The notes beneath the pieces were generated by a model. The model saw nothing but the letters and a program-made list of their open reading frames with translations, was not told the DNA's origin and made no database searches. This document shows positions 31,361 through 42,329 of a stretch of DNA of 64,000 nucleotides, one piece after another; position 1 is the stretch's first letter; each line of letters opens with the position of its first letter. Position numbers and translations under genes: made by a program. This stretch comes from Strigamia acuminata (taxonomy: Eukaryota > Arthropoda > Chilopoda > Geophilomorpha > Linotaeniidae): positions 3,954,501 through 4,018,500 of the forward strand of contig OX442318.1 of NCBI GenBank assembly GCA_949358305.1, in the 5' to 3' direction.

Positions 31361-34300
31361 TTACAATTTTGTTTGTGGGTTTAGGTGATTGACAAGAATT
31401 GTTGCAGATTTGTAAAAAAAATGTATTCCAGTTAAGACGGACAAACCGAGAGTGAGACTGAGTGTGTTGCCGATGTCAGAAACTAAGGCAACAAAAGAAT
31501 ATTTAAATTCTTCAACAATTGTTTCTATCTTGTTTGACGGGAAAACAAAATTAACGAATGTCGAATCAAATATCATTGGTGGTGCACTGAATTCATTGAT
31601 CTTGTAGAACGCTTGTTTACAAGGACGATGGCACAAACATTCCTTCTGAACATTGGTGTTGGTGCGTATTTCGTAGTACAATGTTCGCACGGCTTTGGCT
31701 GTTGACGAAGAATTGCAGAAAGTGAGGTCTTTCTTGAATGCAAATGGCATGCTATTGGATGAATAAAATGAGAAATTAAAATTAGGGTGAAGTTGTTACA
31801 TACTTGTGTGGGTTATTGTTTTACCTGCACAGTTGTTTACTCTTCATTTTGTTTTCCAAACAGTGGCTTTTACAGATGTAATAGTCTGTTGTGTTTTGAT
31901 TGCAGCGTTTGGGTTTTGTGTTGAGATAATGCATCTGAAGTTTAAATATATTTTAAGAGTTTCCAAGAACAAATTCTTGTTGTTGAAATTTATCTTTATA
32001 CATTTTGTTTGGTAAGCAAAGATGAGGTTAGCATTGAAGAAGAGAGCACTGAATTGAAATCGTATGAAAAATTGGGATCTTCAACTGGTGTGATATAAGC
32101 CTATTGAAAAAATGTGCAAGTTTAGATTGTGTGGATTATTTTGAACTTACGTATATAAAATCCGGTTTGCATGAGGGGTCTTTCATTTCTGGTGTATAAT
32201 CCACAAACATTGTGAAAAATCGATATTTTACAGGACCTAATTTCAAATATACACTTTAAAATTTTGTTTTTATCTCTTTAGAAGAATAAAAAATTACCGA
32301 AGGAATGTTTAACACAAGTGCCGTGTGGATTTGGGAGTCGAGTGTAGGTTCGCACATCAAATATGTCTCCGGAAAATGGATTCTGCAAATTTTAAAGCCA
32401 AGAAATAGAAATGCCAGCTAAAAAAAAATCGAGTTTCAATTGGTAAATTTACTTACAACTGTTTGGAGTATGCTAGATTCTAAAGGTTGAACATAAGCCA
32501 TTTTCCACAGTTTAGGTACTGTTAATCCGTTCCAGTTGACGAGATCCAATAAGTCTACATTGCATTTTGTGTTATTTTGATTCTGCTGTTTGAAATATTT
32601 GGTTTTCTGCTTTATTAGTTTTCCATTATGCGGTCCTGCACAGATGATGATGTTTGGAAAAGTTATGTTAGCTGAATCCTCAATTGCTACAATTGTTTGA
32701 ATGGGTTCATTCAAATACAGTTGAATTCTTTGTTGGATTATAAATCCGCTGAATACAAACAAACAAAGATAAACCAGTGGCTGCAGACGAGCCATGTTAG
32801 ATGTGTGACTTTTTGGTGTTTTAATAGTTTGTATGTTAGCTTCAATTCTTCTGGTTATGTCGCCTTTGGGAGTTATACGCTTCGCCATGTACCACTGAGC
32901 AATAACCAAAATTAGGTCGATTAAGGAGAGAAGTGAGAGTCCTAACCAAAGTCCAAGATTGCCGCCAAAATCTGAGACCAGGCTGATGAAATCGTAGATT
33001 AAGCATTCTTTCAAAGTTGTCACGTGGTTGTCAAGCAGGTATATACTATTTGAAGATATGTCACTTTCGCTACGTTCCATCCGAAATGTGGGATGAACAT
33101 GTGTAATTTCACAGCTCCTGATACAACCACAGTCAGGTTCAGGTGTTGGTGATACCACATCATTCAAGTTTTGTTCAACCATTTTTAAAGTTTCTGCAGA
33201 ATTATTACAGAGCTCAAGGTGATGTCCTCTGGAAAATCTTGGCATGTAGGGTAACCTGTCAAATATATTAAGATACCACTCGAAGATTTTTAAGGAAAAT
33301 TAAGACAGTGTGCAACATCACAGTCATCTTGATCATACTCTATGGAGGAACGGAATACCATGTTCACACCAACGGATCAAGTTTGGCTGGATCTGATTCG
33401 CCCGATCAGATCCAACTGAACAGAGTTCCCAGTATTCACTTTGTGATATTGTAATATACAGATTGGCCGCCTGATGGCGTAAATGAGAGTGTGAGATTAC
33501 TTGGATTGTAACCTGTGTCCGAGAGGGCATTCTGGTATTGTAAGCGAACGAATAAACAACATGTCTTTCCCCGAGCTCGCGAGTTATTGCGTTTATTGCG
33601 AACATTACACACTTGGATTGGAGTTGTGTTCACACTAAAATGTGATTGAAACAAACCAGTTGTAGTAGCAACAATGGCTGCCATTTCATATCGAATAAAA
33701 ATGCACAACAATGGGATGCTACAAAGTGCTGACATTGTTTTTTGAATTCCAATTCGTAAATCGAGTTGTGGGAACTCGATTGACGAACGAAGTTGTTGGG
33801 CACAAGGATCTAGATCCCTGAACAGAGTTCAGTGTTCACACCAATCTTGCATCTAGATCCGCAGCTTCGGATGAGATCCAAAAGCGTAGTATGAACATGG
33901 TATTAGGCCTACCGTAGTTTGTCGGTTTGAGGAACAATTGTGGTAAATGCTACAAATTGGAACAATTGTGTTAAATGCTACAAATTGGAACAATTGTGTT
34001 AAATGCTACAAATTGGAACAATTGTGTTAAATGCTACAAATTGTATTGTTTTTTCTTGGCAGTGCGAATTGTTGGAAACTTATAAAACAAGCTCTTTTGA
34101 AAGTGCATTTGGTCTTTTATTGTTTACAATAAATGTATTTCGTAATTCACTTGCCAACAATGATTTTTGCCCATTAATGTTTCAGTGCATCTTTTCCCAC
34201 ATTCTATGTATTCCTCGAGTGGTACACAGGGCTGACTTGTGGTGTCTATTAAATGATGCTGAAACATAAATATTTAGTAAGTCAATAACAGAATCCACCT

Positions 34301-37300
34301 GAACAAATTTAATAGCCACCTCTTTTAAACGTAATCCAACTTTGGTATTCGTTGTTGCTGATGTTATCGCATATCCATATTGGAAATCCAATGGGTATGT
34401 CACTCCTATCTGAAATTAAGCATGTTGAAGTCATCAGTTGTGAATTCAATAAAATTATTCACTTATTGTCATTGGCTGGTTGTTTTGCCAGGCCCGTTTC
34501 TGGCGTATTGTGCGATTTTTTGTTTTTGTTTTTGCAGCAGGGAATTTGGAGGGAGTTTTTCTCTTTCTGAGTTTTAGAAATTTGTGATTTTGGATTCATG
34601 GTTTTGGATTGGTGTTGAGGGTTTGGGGCAGGGGGCGGATTAAACTTTTAGAGGGCCCCAGAAAAATCTTTTTCTAGGTCTCTAACATTGGATTTCCCAG
34701 CGTAACAATGGATTTCCCAGCGTAACATTGGTTTTTCTGGCTTAATATTTGTATTTCTCTGGCCTAAAATAAGATTTTCTGGCCTGAAATTGGATTTTCG
34801 GGCCTGAAATTGGACTTTCGGGCCTGAAATTGGATTTTCGGGCCTGAAATTGGATTTTCGGGCCCGAAATTGGATTTTCGGGCCTGAAATTGAATTTTCG
34901 AGCCCGAAATTGGATTTTCGGGCTTGAAATTGAATTTTCGGGTTTGAAATTGGATTTTCCGGCCTGAATTTGGATTTTCCGGCCTGAAATGGGATTTTCC
35001 GGCCTGAAATGGGATTTTCCGGCCTGAAATGGGATTTTCCGGCCTGAAATGGGATTTTCCGGCCTGAAATGGGATTTTCCGGCCTGAAATGGGATTTTCG
35101 GGCCTTAAATGGGATTTTCCGGCCTGAAATGGGATTTTCGGGCCTGAAATGGGATTTTCCAGCCTGAAATTGGATTTTCCGGCCTGAAATTGGATTTTCC
35201 GGCCTGAAATGGGATTTTCCGGCCTGAAATGGGATTTTCCGGCCTGAAATTGGATTTTCCGGCCTGAAATTGGATTTTTCGGCCTGAAATTGGATTTTCC
35301 GGCCTGAAATTGGATTTTCCGGCCTGAAATTGGATTTTCCGGCCTGAAATTGGATTTTCCGGCCTGAAATTGGATTTTCTGGCCTGAAATTGGATTTTCT
35401 GGCCTGAAATTGGATTTTCTGGCTTAAAATTGGATTTTTTTGCTTTAATTTTTTTTTGGTTCAATATCTAACTGAAACAAAGCAGTTATAAATATTTACA
35501 AAAAGGAGAGACCAATGCTGGAACTCGGAAGGAAAGAGTATTTACTAGGGTTAGGGATTGTCCTGGTATCAATTCTGGTATTTTAAAATCGTGTTGAAAT
35601 CTTGTACTCATTTCAGAACCATGCAGTATATTTCTCACTGTAATTGAAAGCTGAACGTAACTTATTTAAAAATATCTACAATTAATTCTGGCAACTGACC
35701 TTTCAATTTGGTACAAGTACCTCTTGGCATTAATTCCAATGTCAGAGTGTAGTTCAGAGGAAAGGGTGTCTGAAATTACAATAGAAGAGGTTTACATTAA
35801 ATATTAACGAATAGTCACAAACTGAGAAAAATTTATTGGCAGATTTGTGCCAAATGGATGATCCATAAACATGTGACGGTTATAAACCCGTATGTAACAA
35901 TGTTCACACTAGATGGCGCTGTTTAAATAACGCGCGCAGTTTAAACTCAAGAAAGTTGAAAGTTATGATAAATCATTACTTAGAGAAGATGAATAAAATA
36001 TAAATATTTTATTAAAACATAATTAAATATTACTTACTTAAAGATATTGATTCTAATGAATCAATATCAAGTTTACTTACCTTTCGAGGGGAACCAATCG
36101 GGCCCTTCTTGACCCAATTCCATATGAGGTCCGAACCCAGTCTTATATTAGGTCCGGACTAGTAATCCACGAATCCGTCGATTCATGCACCCGATTGGCT
36201 GTCGCCAATCTGATTGTTCTCAAGAACTATATAAGCTCTGGTTTTCCAACCAGTTCCCCCCTTGGCTTGATAACTGAATATGTCTATATCGTCTGTAGTT
36301 AAAATTGTTGTTATCGTTTGATCTCACTTTCTCTATCGACACATCAGGCCTCTTCAGCTCTCCACAATTACCGTCTTCCCCCGAATACAACACCATGGTG
36401 TTGTATTCGTCAAATTCCATGCAAGTTTGGAAAAAAAGAAAATTGTTAATTTTTTCTTGAAAACTGTGATTAAAAAACCAACAATATCTTGTATGTTTTT
36501 TTTTTTGTGTGTTTTATTTAAAGTAACAAAAACAACAATAAAAATAAACTAAATGAAAACGAACGTGTGCTGTTTCGGTAGCGTTTTGGAAGCGTACACT
36601 GTACGTCTTTCACAGTTTTCTACAAATTCGAATATAACACCATGGTGTTGTAGCTGAAGTGGTGTTATATTCGAATTTTTGCTCAATGTTTGCAAACTTG
36701 CGATTTTGAACAAAACTCGAATACAACACCATGGTGTTATATTCGGGGGAAGACGGTAATATTAATACTATATTGTTATTGTTGTTGTAGGGCTATTTCG
36801 GGAAGGCTAACTCCGGTAATAGACATGTTAAATACATGAAATGGCCCCATAACGTTAGCTTGCTGTTCTAAGGGACAGTTAGAGTTTGTACGGTAGCATA
36901 GTGTGTCATCCATGCACGGGATGATTAACCTGTTAAACAAATACCCATCTCATGATCGGTGATAGTCGCATCTATCTGAGCGATTCCTCGGACATAGGTC
37001 AGATGCTCTGCCAGAGCACGTGCGCGGGAGGTCCCACCCGAGCACGAAACAAACATGGACAACTGTCTTCTCAGGGCGAATTGCTTAACATAGGTCCTTC
37101 CGTGCTCTAGTGGTCGGTAAAGAGCGTATTTACAGGTAGATACGCCGGGATAGTAGCCTGTGAGCGGTATACAAGAAATACTGTGCTAAACAACTACTCG
37201 GGTATTGGTAATCCTGTCTTGCTAACCCCATAATAATATTTACCCGGTGGTTGGTACCACCGATAGCGACTTGTCGTTAACAAACAAATACTCGGCGCCT

Positions 37301-38340
37301 GATCACGAGATCTTGTCGTCGTAAGGCATGCTGGCGGATGGAGCCTCAACAACTCCCGCGATGGTCCTCTCGCCCGTCGTGACTGTCCCCGCCCAAATAA
37401 TAATAATATAACAATAAATTGTTATATCCCACTAATAATCTTTTATTCATTGATCCGGGAATATTCTAAAGAATACTCCTAACAAATGCGAAGGACTCTT
37501 CGCATTATTAGATATTCGTGCTGCGGACCAAATACGTTTCCGTAGCGTTATTTGTGACGATGCCGCAAGTCAGCCGTATCCCTCTGGCTTCACCCGGACC
37601 CTCAACCAGTTGATGCCATGCGTTTACACGCGCTCAGAACCCTTATCCAAATTGTTATTATGATTAATAAACATATTATGTCACACAAAACCGTAAGTTG
37701 TTTCTATTCGATCACATATTCACGATACACAGAATTCCGTAGCTTATCTCAGTTAGGTTGTTGTTAGCTTTAACAACGTTTTGTTCAAACCGATTTATCT
37801 CTCTTAAATAGTTAATAAATTAGCTAAAAAGTAGAATCGTCACAAACATCCAATTATAAACTTACTTTGCGATGTGTTTCTGCATATGCAAGTACACGCT
37901 GAGTTATATGGAAACTGTAGTTGAAATTCCATAATTGAGTGAGATCAACATCTGGTCGTGTTATTAATTTATCCAAAGGATTCAGAGCATCTGTCTGAAG
38001 TATTTCTTCTCCGAGCACCTTGTAGAAATCCACAACATACTTATTTAGTGGTATACATGTGTGTGAATCAGGAACTGGCAACTCTTCAATTTCTCTTTCG
38101 TAGACGTCGAGTCCTTTTGGACTGGTCAGATAATAAGAAATGCGGTCATACATTTGGTACGAATAGATGAGAATGCAGATGACGACAAGAAGAGCCCACA
38201 AAACACGAAATACAATATTTCGTTTTTTATCGATCATTGGGTGAAATTCTTGAGGGAATGCGCTTCTTTGGTCTTCTTCAGCTATTAAATGTTTTACTAT
38301 TGTGCGAATTCTTTTTCGGATTCGATGATTAGCCATGACA
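31361..38340 (-). CDS. Double-domain DEG/ENaC (pickpocket-like) channel, copy C, complete
   Basis: Minus-strand exons: 37866-38340 (ATG at 38336), 35700-35769, 35546-35637, 34299-34409, 34155-34258, 32457-33255, 32298-32382, 32151-32236, 32002-32100, 31825-31934 and 31361-31751. The coding total is 2418 bp (805 aa) with no stop. Domain 1: TM1 (VLWALLVVICILIYSYQMY, about 48-66), CVPLEEYIECGKRC, CGCIRSC, TM2 with FGGNLGLWLGLSLLS (about 379-393). Linker of about 45 residues. Domain 2: TM3 (PLVYLCLFVFSGFIIQQ, about 441-458), ITFPNIIICAG (about 480-490), CLCHRPC, TM4 with LSLTLGLSVLT (about 774-784). The family forms trimeric sodium channels from two-TM subunits, whereas this chain has four TMs and both ends inside. 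The donor after exon 5 is GC instead of GT. Introns hold a minisatellite, a MITE and a putative LTR. Confidence 0.82.
33353..33907. mobile_element. Putative inverted-repeat DNA element in an intron of copy C
   Basis: GAATACCATGTTCACACCA at the left pairs with the complement of TATGAACATGGTATTA at the right (about 17 bp, two mismatches). Both subterminal regions hold GGATC-rich words (GGATCTGATTCGCCCGATCA; GGATCTAGATCC). No clear target duplication and no transposase are visible. Confidence 0.5.
33936..34043. repeat. Tandem repeat, 28-bp unit, 4 copies
   Basis: GAACAATTGTGTTAAATGCT plus ACAAATTG repeats four times with one base change. It lies in the intron between exons 5 and 6 of copy C. 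Confidence 0.92.
34770..35440. repeat. Minisatellite, 20-bp unit, about 33 copies
   Basis: The unit GGCCTGAAATTGGATTTTCC repeats with single-base variants (AAATT/AAATG, TTTCC/TTTCG) that cluster in blocks. It lies in the intron between exons 3 and 4 of copy C. The long minus-strand open frame over it is a by-product of the repeat, not a gene. Confidence 0.97.
35872..37844 (+). repeat. Putative solo LTR (about 1.6 kb plus an inserted MITE)
   Basis: Ends TGTGACGGTT and AATCGTCACA are imperfect inverted repeats. The flanks are AACA on both sides (35868-35871 and 37845-37848), a 4-bp duplication. A TATA box (CTATATAAGCTC) lies near 36222. It sits in intron 1 of channel copy C, in the opposite orientation to that gene. 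Its left part resembles the minus-strand LTR at 9193-10850. No coding frame is visible. Confidence 0.5.
36371..36756. mobile_element. MITE with palindromic terminal repeats, 386 bp
   Basis: CCGTCTTCCCCCGAATACAA at the left and its complement at the right form inverted ends of about 40 bp with one mismatch, flanked by TA on each side. Each end itself contains a near-perfect palindrome centred on ACACCATGGTGT, and a third palindrome of the same type sits at 36633-36680. No coding capacity. It is nested in the putative LTR at 35872-37844. Confidence 0.85.
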
Positions 38341-38389
38341 CTGTAAAACATTATTATTATTAATATATCGAAACTCTTTGTAACGAATA

Positions 38390-38505
38390 GCAATATAACG
38401 AATAGTGATATAACGAATAGTGATATAACGAATAGCGATATAACGAATAGCGATATAACGAATAGCGATATAACGAATAGCGATATAACGAATTATCGAT
38501 ATAAC
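38390..38505. repeat. Minisatellite, 15-bp unit, about 8 copies
   Basis: GATATAACGAATAGC repeats next to the 5' end of channel copy C exon 1. The related segment near fragment F (29560-29600) has only one or two units, so this is a local expansion. Confidence 0.92.
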
Positions 38506-38530
38506 GAATACCTAATGGCCGGTTTTGTTC

Positions 38531-39118
38531 GCTAGTTCAACCAGGAGACTGAAGTCACTAGTTTGGGACGCATACTCACGTAAATAACAGAAACTCCCCT
38601 AATATTGATTGGTTGGACTTTATTAAAGTTGTCTAGGGGTATGGGGAATTCCGTTACCCGTTGCAGGGGTGCCACGAAGGCACGGCGCACCGGCAACCGA
38701 CCCGTCACACACTGGGTGTGAGCCCAATAGGTGACGTGGTCGTTTCGACTAAACATTCGTGTCGTACTCACCTACGACCTGCGTATCCGCTCATGGAGGC
38801 TGCGCTATGGAATCCGCCCATGGAGGCTGCGCTATGGAATCCGCTATAGTACTGAGTATCAACGTGATGAATGGTGAGGAGTACAGAGTCCAACCCCGGA
38901 CACGTCCTGTCCTTTTGATGAATACCTTCTCCTCCTGAGCAACTGCACACACGTACTTCTCAGTTCGTGTCCAGTGCTACTCTCTCCACTCCTTTTCTCA
39001 CCACACCACTCCACTTCCTTCTCCCCCAGGCTGGGTCAATCACCCACAGAGGGGATGACCTTTGGGGCCGTATGGCGGTGTGTGGCAGTGCCGCAGGTCA
39101 TCCAGGTGGCCAAGCGGT
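38531..39118 (-). repeat. Dispersed repeat R2, copy 2 (inverted)
   Basis: Its reverse complement shares motifs with 19195-19735. It contains a 27-bp direct duplication (CCCATGGAGGCTGCGCTATG and following) at 38789-38845. It interrupts the segment that is continuous at fragment F: TTCGATATAACGAA-type sequence resumes at 39119. It is therefore an insertion. Confidence 0.55.
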
Positions 39119-39187
39119 CACATAATGAATCGATTTTTTGGGTTCTTTGCGATTTGTTATTAAGAGTTACGACACAATTAAGCTTAC

Positions 39188-39258
39188 TTCATTTCCAACT
39201 ACTGTGTACAATTTTGTGTTAATGCTGAACTGCTCTATCCACAATCAGTCGCCCTCAT
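39188..39258 (-). pseudogene. Degenerate upstream exon of channel copy C
   Basis: This is the counterpart of the 71-bp exon at 30303-30373, with the same length, ATG position and GTAAG donor. Here two in-frame TAG codons interrupt it. It may act as a 5' untranslated exon, with translation then starting at the ATG of 38336, or it may be dead. Confidence 0.5.
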
Positions 39259-39570
39259 TGATCGTGTGTTGACCACACTACGTGGATGAAAGTACTTGTG
39301 TGAGTAATAATATGAGAATAAAACATTCGCTATGTAGAAGTTCAAATAAACTGGACCCTCACTCTATGCTGGCAAATTTGCGTAAACAAGATCTCAATTA
39401 AATTTGTGTAAACAAGTTTTTAGGTTTTTAATTAAAAGGTGAAATGACTTTGAAACGTGGTCCAACAAAGTGTGTAAGTTACTGTAATTGTTAATCATAA
39501 ACATGAAAAATCCTATTTAATTTCATGCAATCTAAATGCATAAAAATTGCTTTTGTTTTAAATAAATATT

Positions 39571-39661
39571 ACCTAATTTTATCCCTCCTAACTTTTCCTA
39601 ATTTTATCCCTCCTACCTTTTCTTAATTTTATCCCTCCTAACTTTTCCTAATTTTATCCCC
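39571..39661. repeat. Tandem repeat, about 24-bp unit, 4 copies
   Basis: Copies of TAATTTTATCCCTCCTAACT plus TTCC lie head to tail. The last runs into the left end of R1 copy 3. Confidence 0.88.
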
Positions 39662-40308
39662 ATGGTGAAGTATTAAGAGTTGCGGCGCCTGTGGACCCAC
39701 AATTTTCTAGTTATTACAATCCCTGGAAACCCAAACTTTCCGAAACCATTGTTTAATGTCGAATACGACGTGACAAGGTTAACTCTAATTTTATAACTAT
39801 AACCTAAAACTTCAACTGCAACCCACTTTTACCTTACACTAAATATAGTGTAAAAAATGTCATAATTGTAAGGGAAAAGCACCTGTCGCAAACTGTGTAT
39901 TGAGAACTAAAGTTAGTAAAAATAGAAAATAGAAAAAATGAGAATTTTATGCCCATAGCAAAGACTTTGGTGAATTAGAAATGATCTTAAGTTGGCGGAG
40001 GTAGGGTTAATATGACATAATTTTTAATTTTCTTAAAATATTTGAAATGTCTATTTTTTTATTGGCTTTTTGTACTTACAGTTTCAAAGTTGCATGTCAT
40101 GGAACTGCAGCACTGGATCTGCTCGTATTGCGACTGCAATGCGGTATATTGATTTTGTTTCTGTTGGAAGGGTTTTTTAAAAATCAATGACAATTTAAAT
40201 AAATTATCACAAACACATGAGTCAAAATCATTAAATGTCAGAAAAGCAACTATTAAAATTTTTTGAAAGACATTTGCCAGAAAGTATGATTATGTTTAAT
40301 GACTACGT
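39655..40308. repeat. Dispersed repeat R1, copy 3
   Basis: This is closely similar to 20021-20850 but without the two minisatellite expansions. It is cut at about 40308 by the copia gag fragment. Confidence 0.75.
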
Positions 40309-40639
40309 TCGTCATGCCCGCGTGTCGCTTCTTCAGTATTTCCCAAACCGCTATGGCATGCTTCTCTCCCAGGCAGCAAACTGCTTGCTGTTCGGTAATA
40401 GTAAGAACAATTATACCTAGTGCCTCGCTGTTTTGCTTGGACCACTTCTCGTATGCCTTTTCCTTGGCATCAAAGTTCGCAGCACCTTGAACAGGTTTTT
40501 CCGGTTCAACTTCAGTAAGTGCGCCAATCAGTCCTTTTGCAGATAAAAGCGCTTCGAGCTTATACAGGCAGACGAAATAATTGTCCACATTCAGCTGGTC
40601 AATTCTATTGAGCGACCCACCAGCAATCGTGTCTGCCAT
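40309..40639 (-). pseudogene. copia-type gag N-terminal fragment
   Basis: On the minus strand an ATG at 40639 starts a gag domain of the UBN2 type: LNVDNYFVCLYKLEALL, WSKQNSEALGIIVLTI and AVWEILKKRHA. After about 110 residues it runs into R1 sequence, so only the 5' end of a copia element remains. It differs from the complete copia at 49580 and represents another family. Confidence 0.72.
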
Positions 40640-40922
40640 AATGCACTACATTATTTGTTTGAGCATGCGCAATTTACCCCAACATACAGAATCAGTTCTT
40701 GCCGTCCGTCTGCGCATTGTTACGAAGCGACCAGGTGAACCGGGCTGTGAGACATATTGAGTTAAGAAATCAATATGGCACACCACAATTATAATATGTT
40801 ATTATGAACTTGATGTAAAAAGAATGCGTTTTGAATTTTGCTGCAGTTATAAATGTATCAAGCAGCTGGTTCAAAGTACCTGCCCATTATGAATTAAGAC
40901 CGTAGGTTGGTGGCTTAACTCC

Positions 40923-40959
40923 GTCTAAGCCTCATACGGGACCTTTGGTTAATTTTCAT
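40923..40959 (-). pseudogene. Start-codon scrap of the channel gene family
   Basis: The minus strand reads MKINQRSRMRLRR then a stop, matching the start of copy B (MRINQRSRVRLTR). The DNA match includes GGGACCTTTGGTTAATT. Nothing of exon 1 beyond this survives. Confidence 0.5.
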
Positions 40960-41359
40960 TATCCGCTATATAAATAAATGAAGTTATGTTAATACGAAGG
41001 AGAGTGTACGACAATGTTAAGTGAGGTTAGGTAATTGAAATTGAATCTGTGCAATCTTGAATGTGGGTATAAAAAGAAATTGGAAAATAAAGTTGTACTT
41101 ACTGTTTTTGACATCTTAGTCTAAAGAAAATATTTGGTGCAATGCGGCATTATTGATGTTTTTGTTTGCTGCAATTTTTTGAGAAATTAAATATTAATTG
41201 ACTATTAATATGTATAATAGTATTAATACATACGAGGTTCTAATGTGAAGGTAAATGGAGTACAGTACATGGGCGGATTCAAGAAACATGGATGGGTGTG
41301 TGCCCATTTTTAATTAATTTTTCACAAACAAAATTGGATGTTCTTGGTTAAATTGGATC

Positions 41360-41532
41360 AAGAAAGAATTTTTTGTGGAAAAAAGAGAATTTTTGGTGGA
41401 AATAAAAGAATTTTTGGTGGAAAAAAAAGAATTTTTGGTGGAAATAAAAGAATCTTTGGTGGAAAAAAAGAATTTTTGGTGGAAAAAAGAATTTTTGGTG
41501 GAAAAAAAGAATTTTCGGTGCAAAAAATGGGT
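41360..41532. repeat. Minisatellite, 18-21 bp unit, about 8 copies
   Basis: Variants of GAATTTTTGGTGGAAAAAAA repeat with A-run length changes. Open frames on both strands over it are by-products. Confidence 0.93.
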
Positions 41533-41559
41533 TTTTTCAACTAAATTTTTCAATGGAAA

Positions 41560-42329
41560 GTGGGAAAAATCAATTCGAGGCTACAATTGGCCTGAGAAAT
41601 CTATATTTGAGTTCATATTGTGTAAAAAAAATTTAATATCTTTTTTAATCCAGGCGTTCTCCGGACCACACGACATTTTAAGGCTTGTCTTATGTCTGCA
41701 CTACAGCTCGAAAGAAGAGCCGTGCTTGCCGAACGAAGTGTTTGTATCTTGTGGTAGACAATGCATTGCACAAACTTCACGATAAGCCATACTTATATTT
41801 CTGCTGTTTGTTAAACTGTTGTTTTGATCTGTTATGATATTAGAAAGGTTTTGTCTTCAATACTATCCTTTCGAGTGTGTTGTTGTTGAAAAGTGAATGT
41901 TGCGGACACCATTGGACAGTTGAATTACCTCTATTCATACAATGATTAATACTTATAAACTCTTGCATATTTATCTAAAACTTTTTATGTGTAGTAAAAT
42001 GACATATTAGTAAAGGAATCAATATGGCACACCATAATTATACACTTTGGTCCAAAAATGTTTTCTGATTTAATCAAGTTTAAAGCAACAATTTAATGCA
42101 CAAATATTAAATCTCTGATAACTTTTATATTTACCAAAAACCATACCATATTTATTTCTGAAGCAATGTGACAATCTGTGCCATAATTCTAGTTCAAAGA
42201 CAAGTAACAAGTGCATAAAATGTGCTCAGAATCTGTTAATATTGCTTAATGCACTTAAATCTTGTAGAAAATTAATGTCAACAACTGCAAATTATTAAAA
42301 ACAAAAAATTAATTTTCTGACTTTGAAAT
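41560..42329. repeat. Spacer ending in a duplicated channel-gene 3' flank
   Basis: 42190-42329 aligns with 63141-63263, which directly precedes the stop codon of copy D (shared AGAATCTGTTAATATTGCTT and GACTTTGAAATT). A channel-gene 3' end therefore once stood here. An open frame at 41375-41785 is seeded by the minisatellite. Confidence 0.6.

Noticed and set aside
35105-35464. 119-codon minus-strand frame rich in FRPENPISG
   Set aside because: It is a translation of the 20-bp minisatellite, inside an intron of the channel gene.
36900-37700. Possible rRNA or snRNA genes in a G+C-richer stretch
   Set aside because: I could not match conserved rRNA or snRNA motifs. The stretch lies within a putative LTR.
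38661-39222. Small frames in repeat R2
   Set aside because: They are not conserved in the second R2 copy at 19195-19735.
41314-41785. Lys/Phe-rich frames on both strands
   Set aside because: They come from an A/T-rich minisatellite. There is no conserved protein part.
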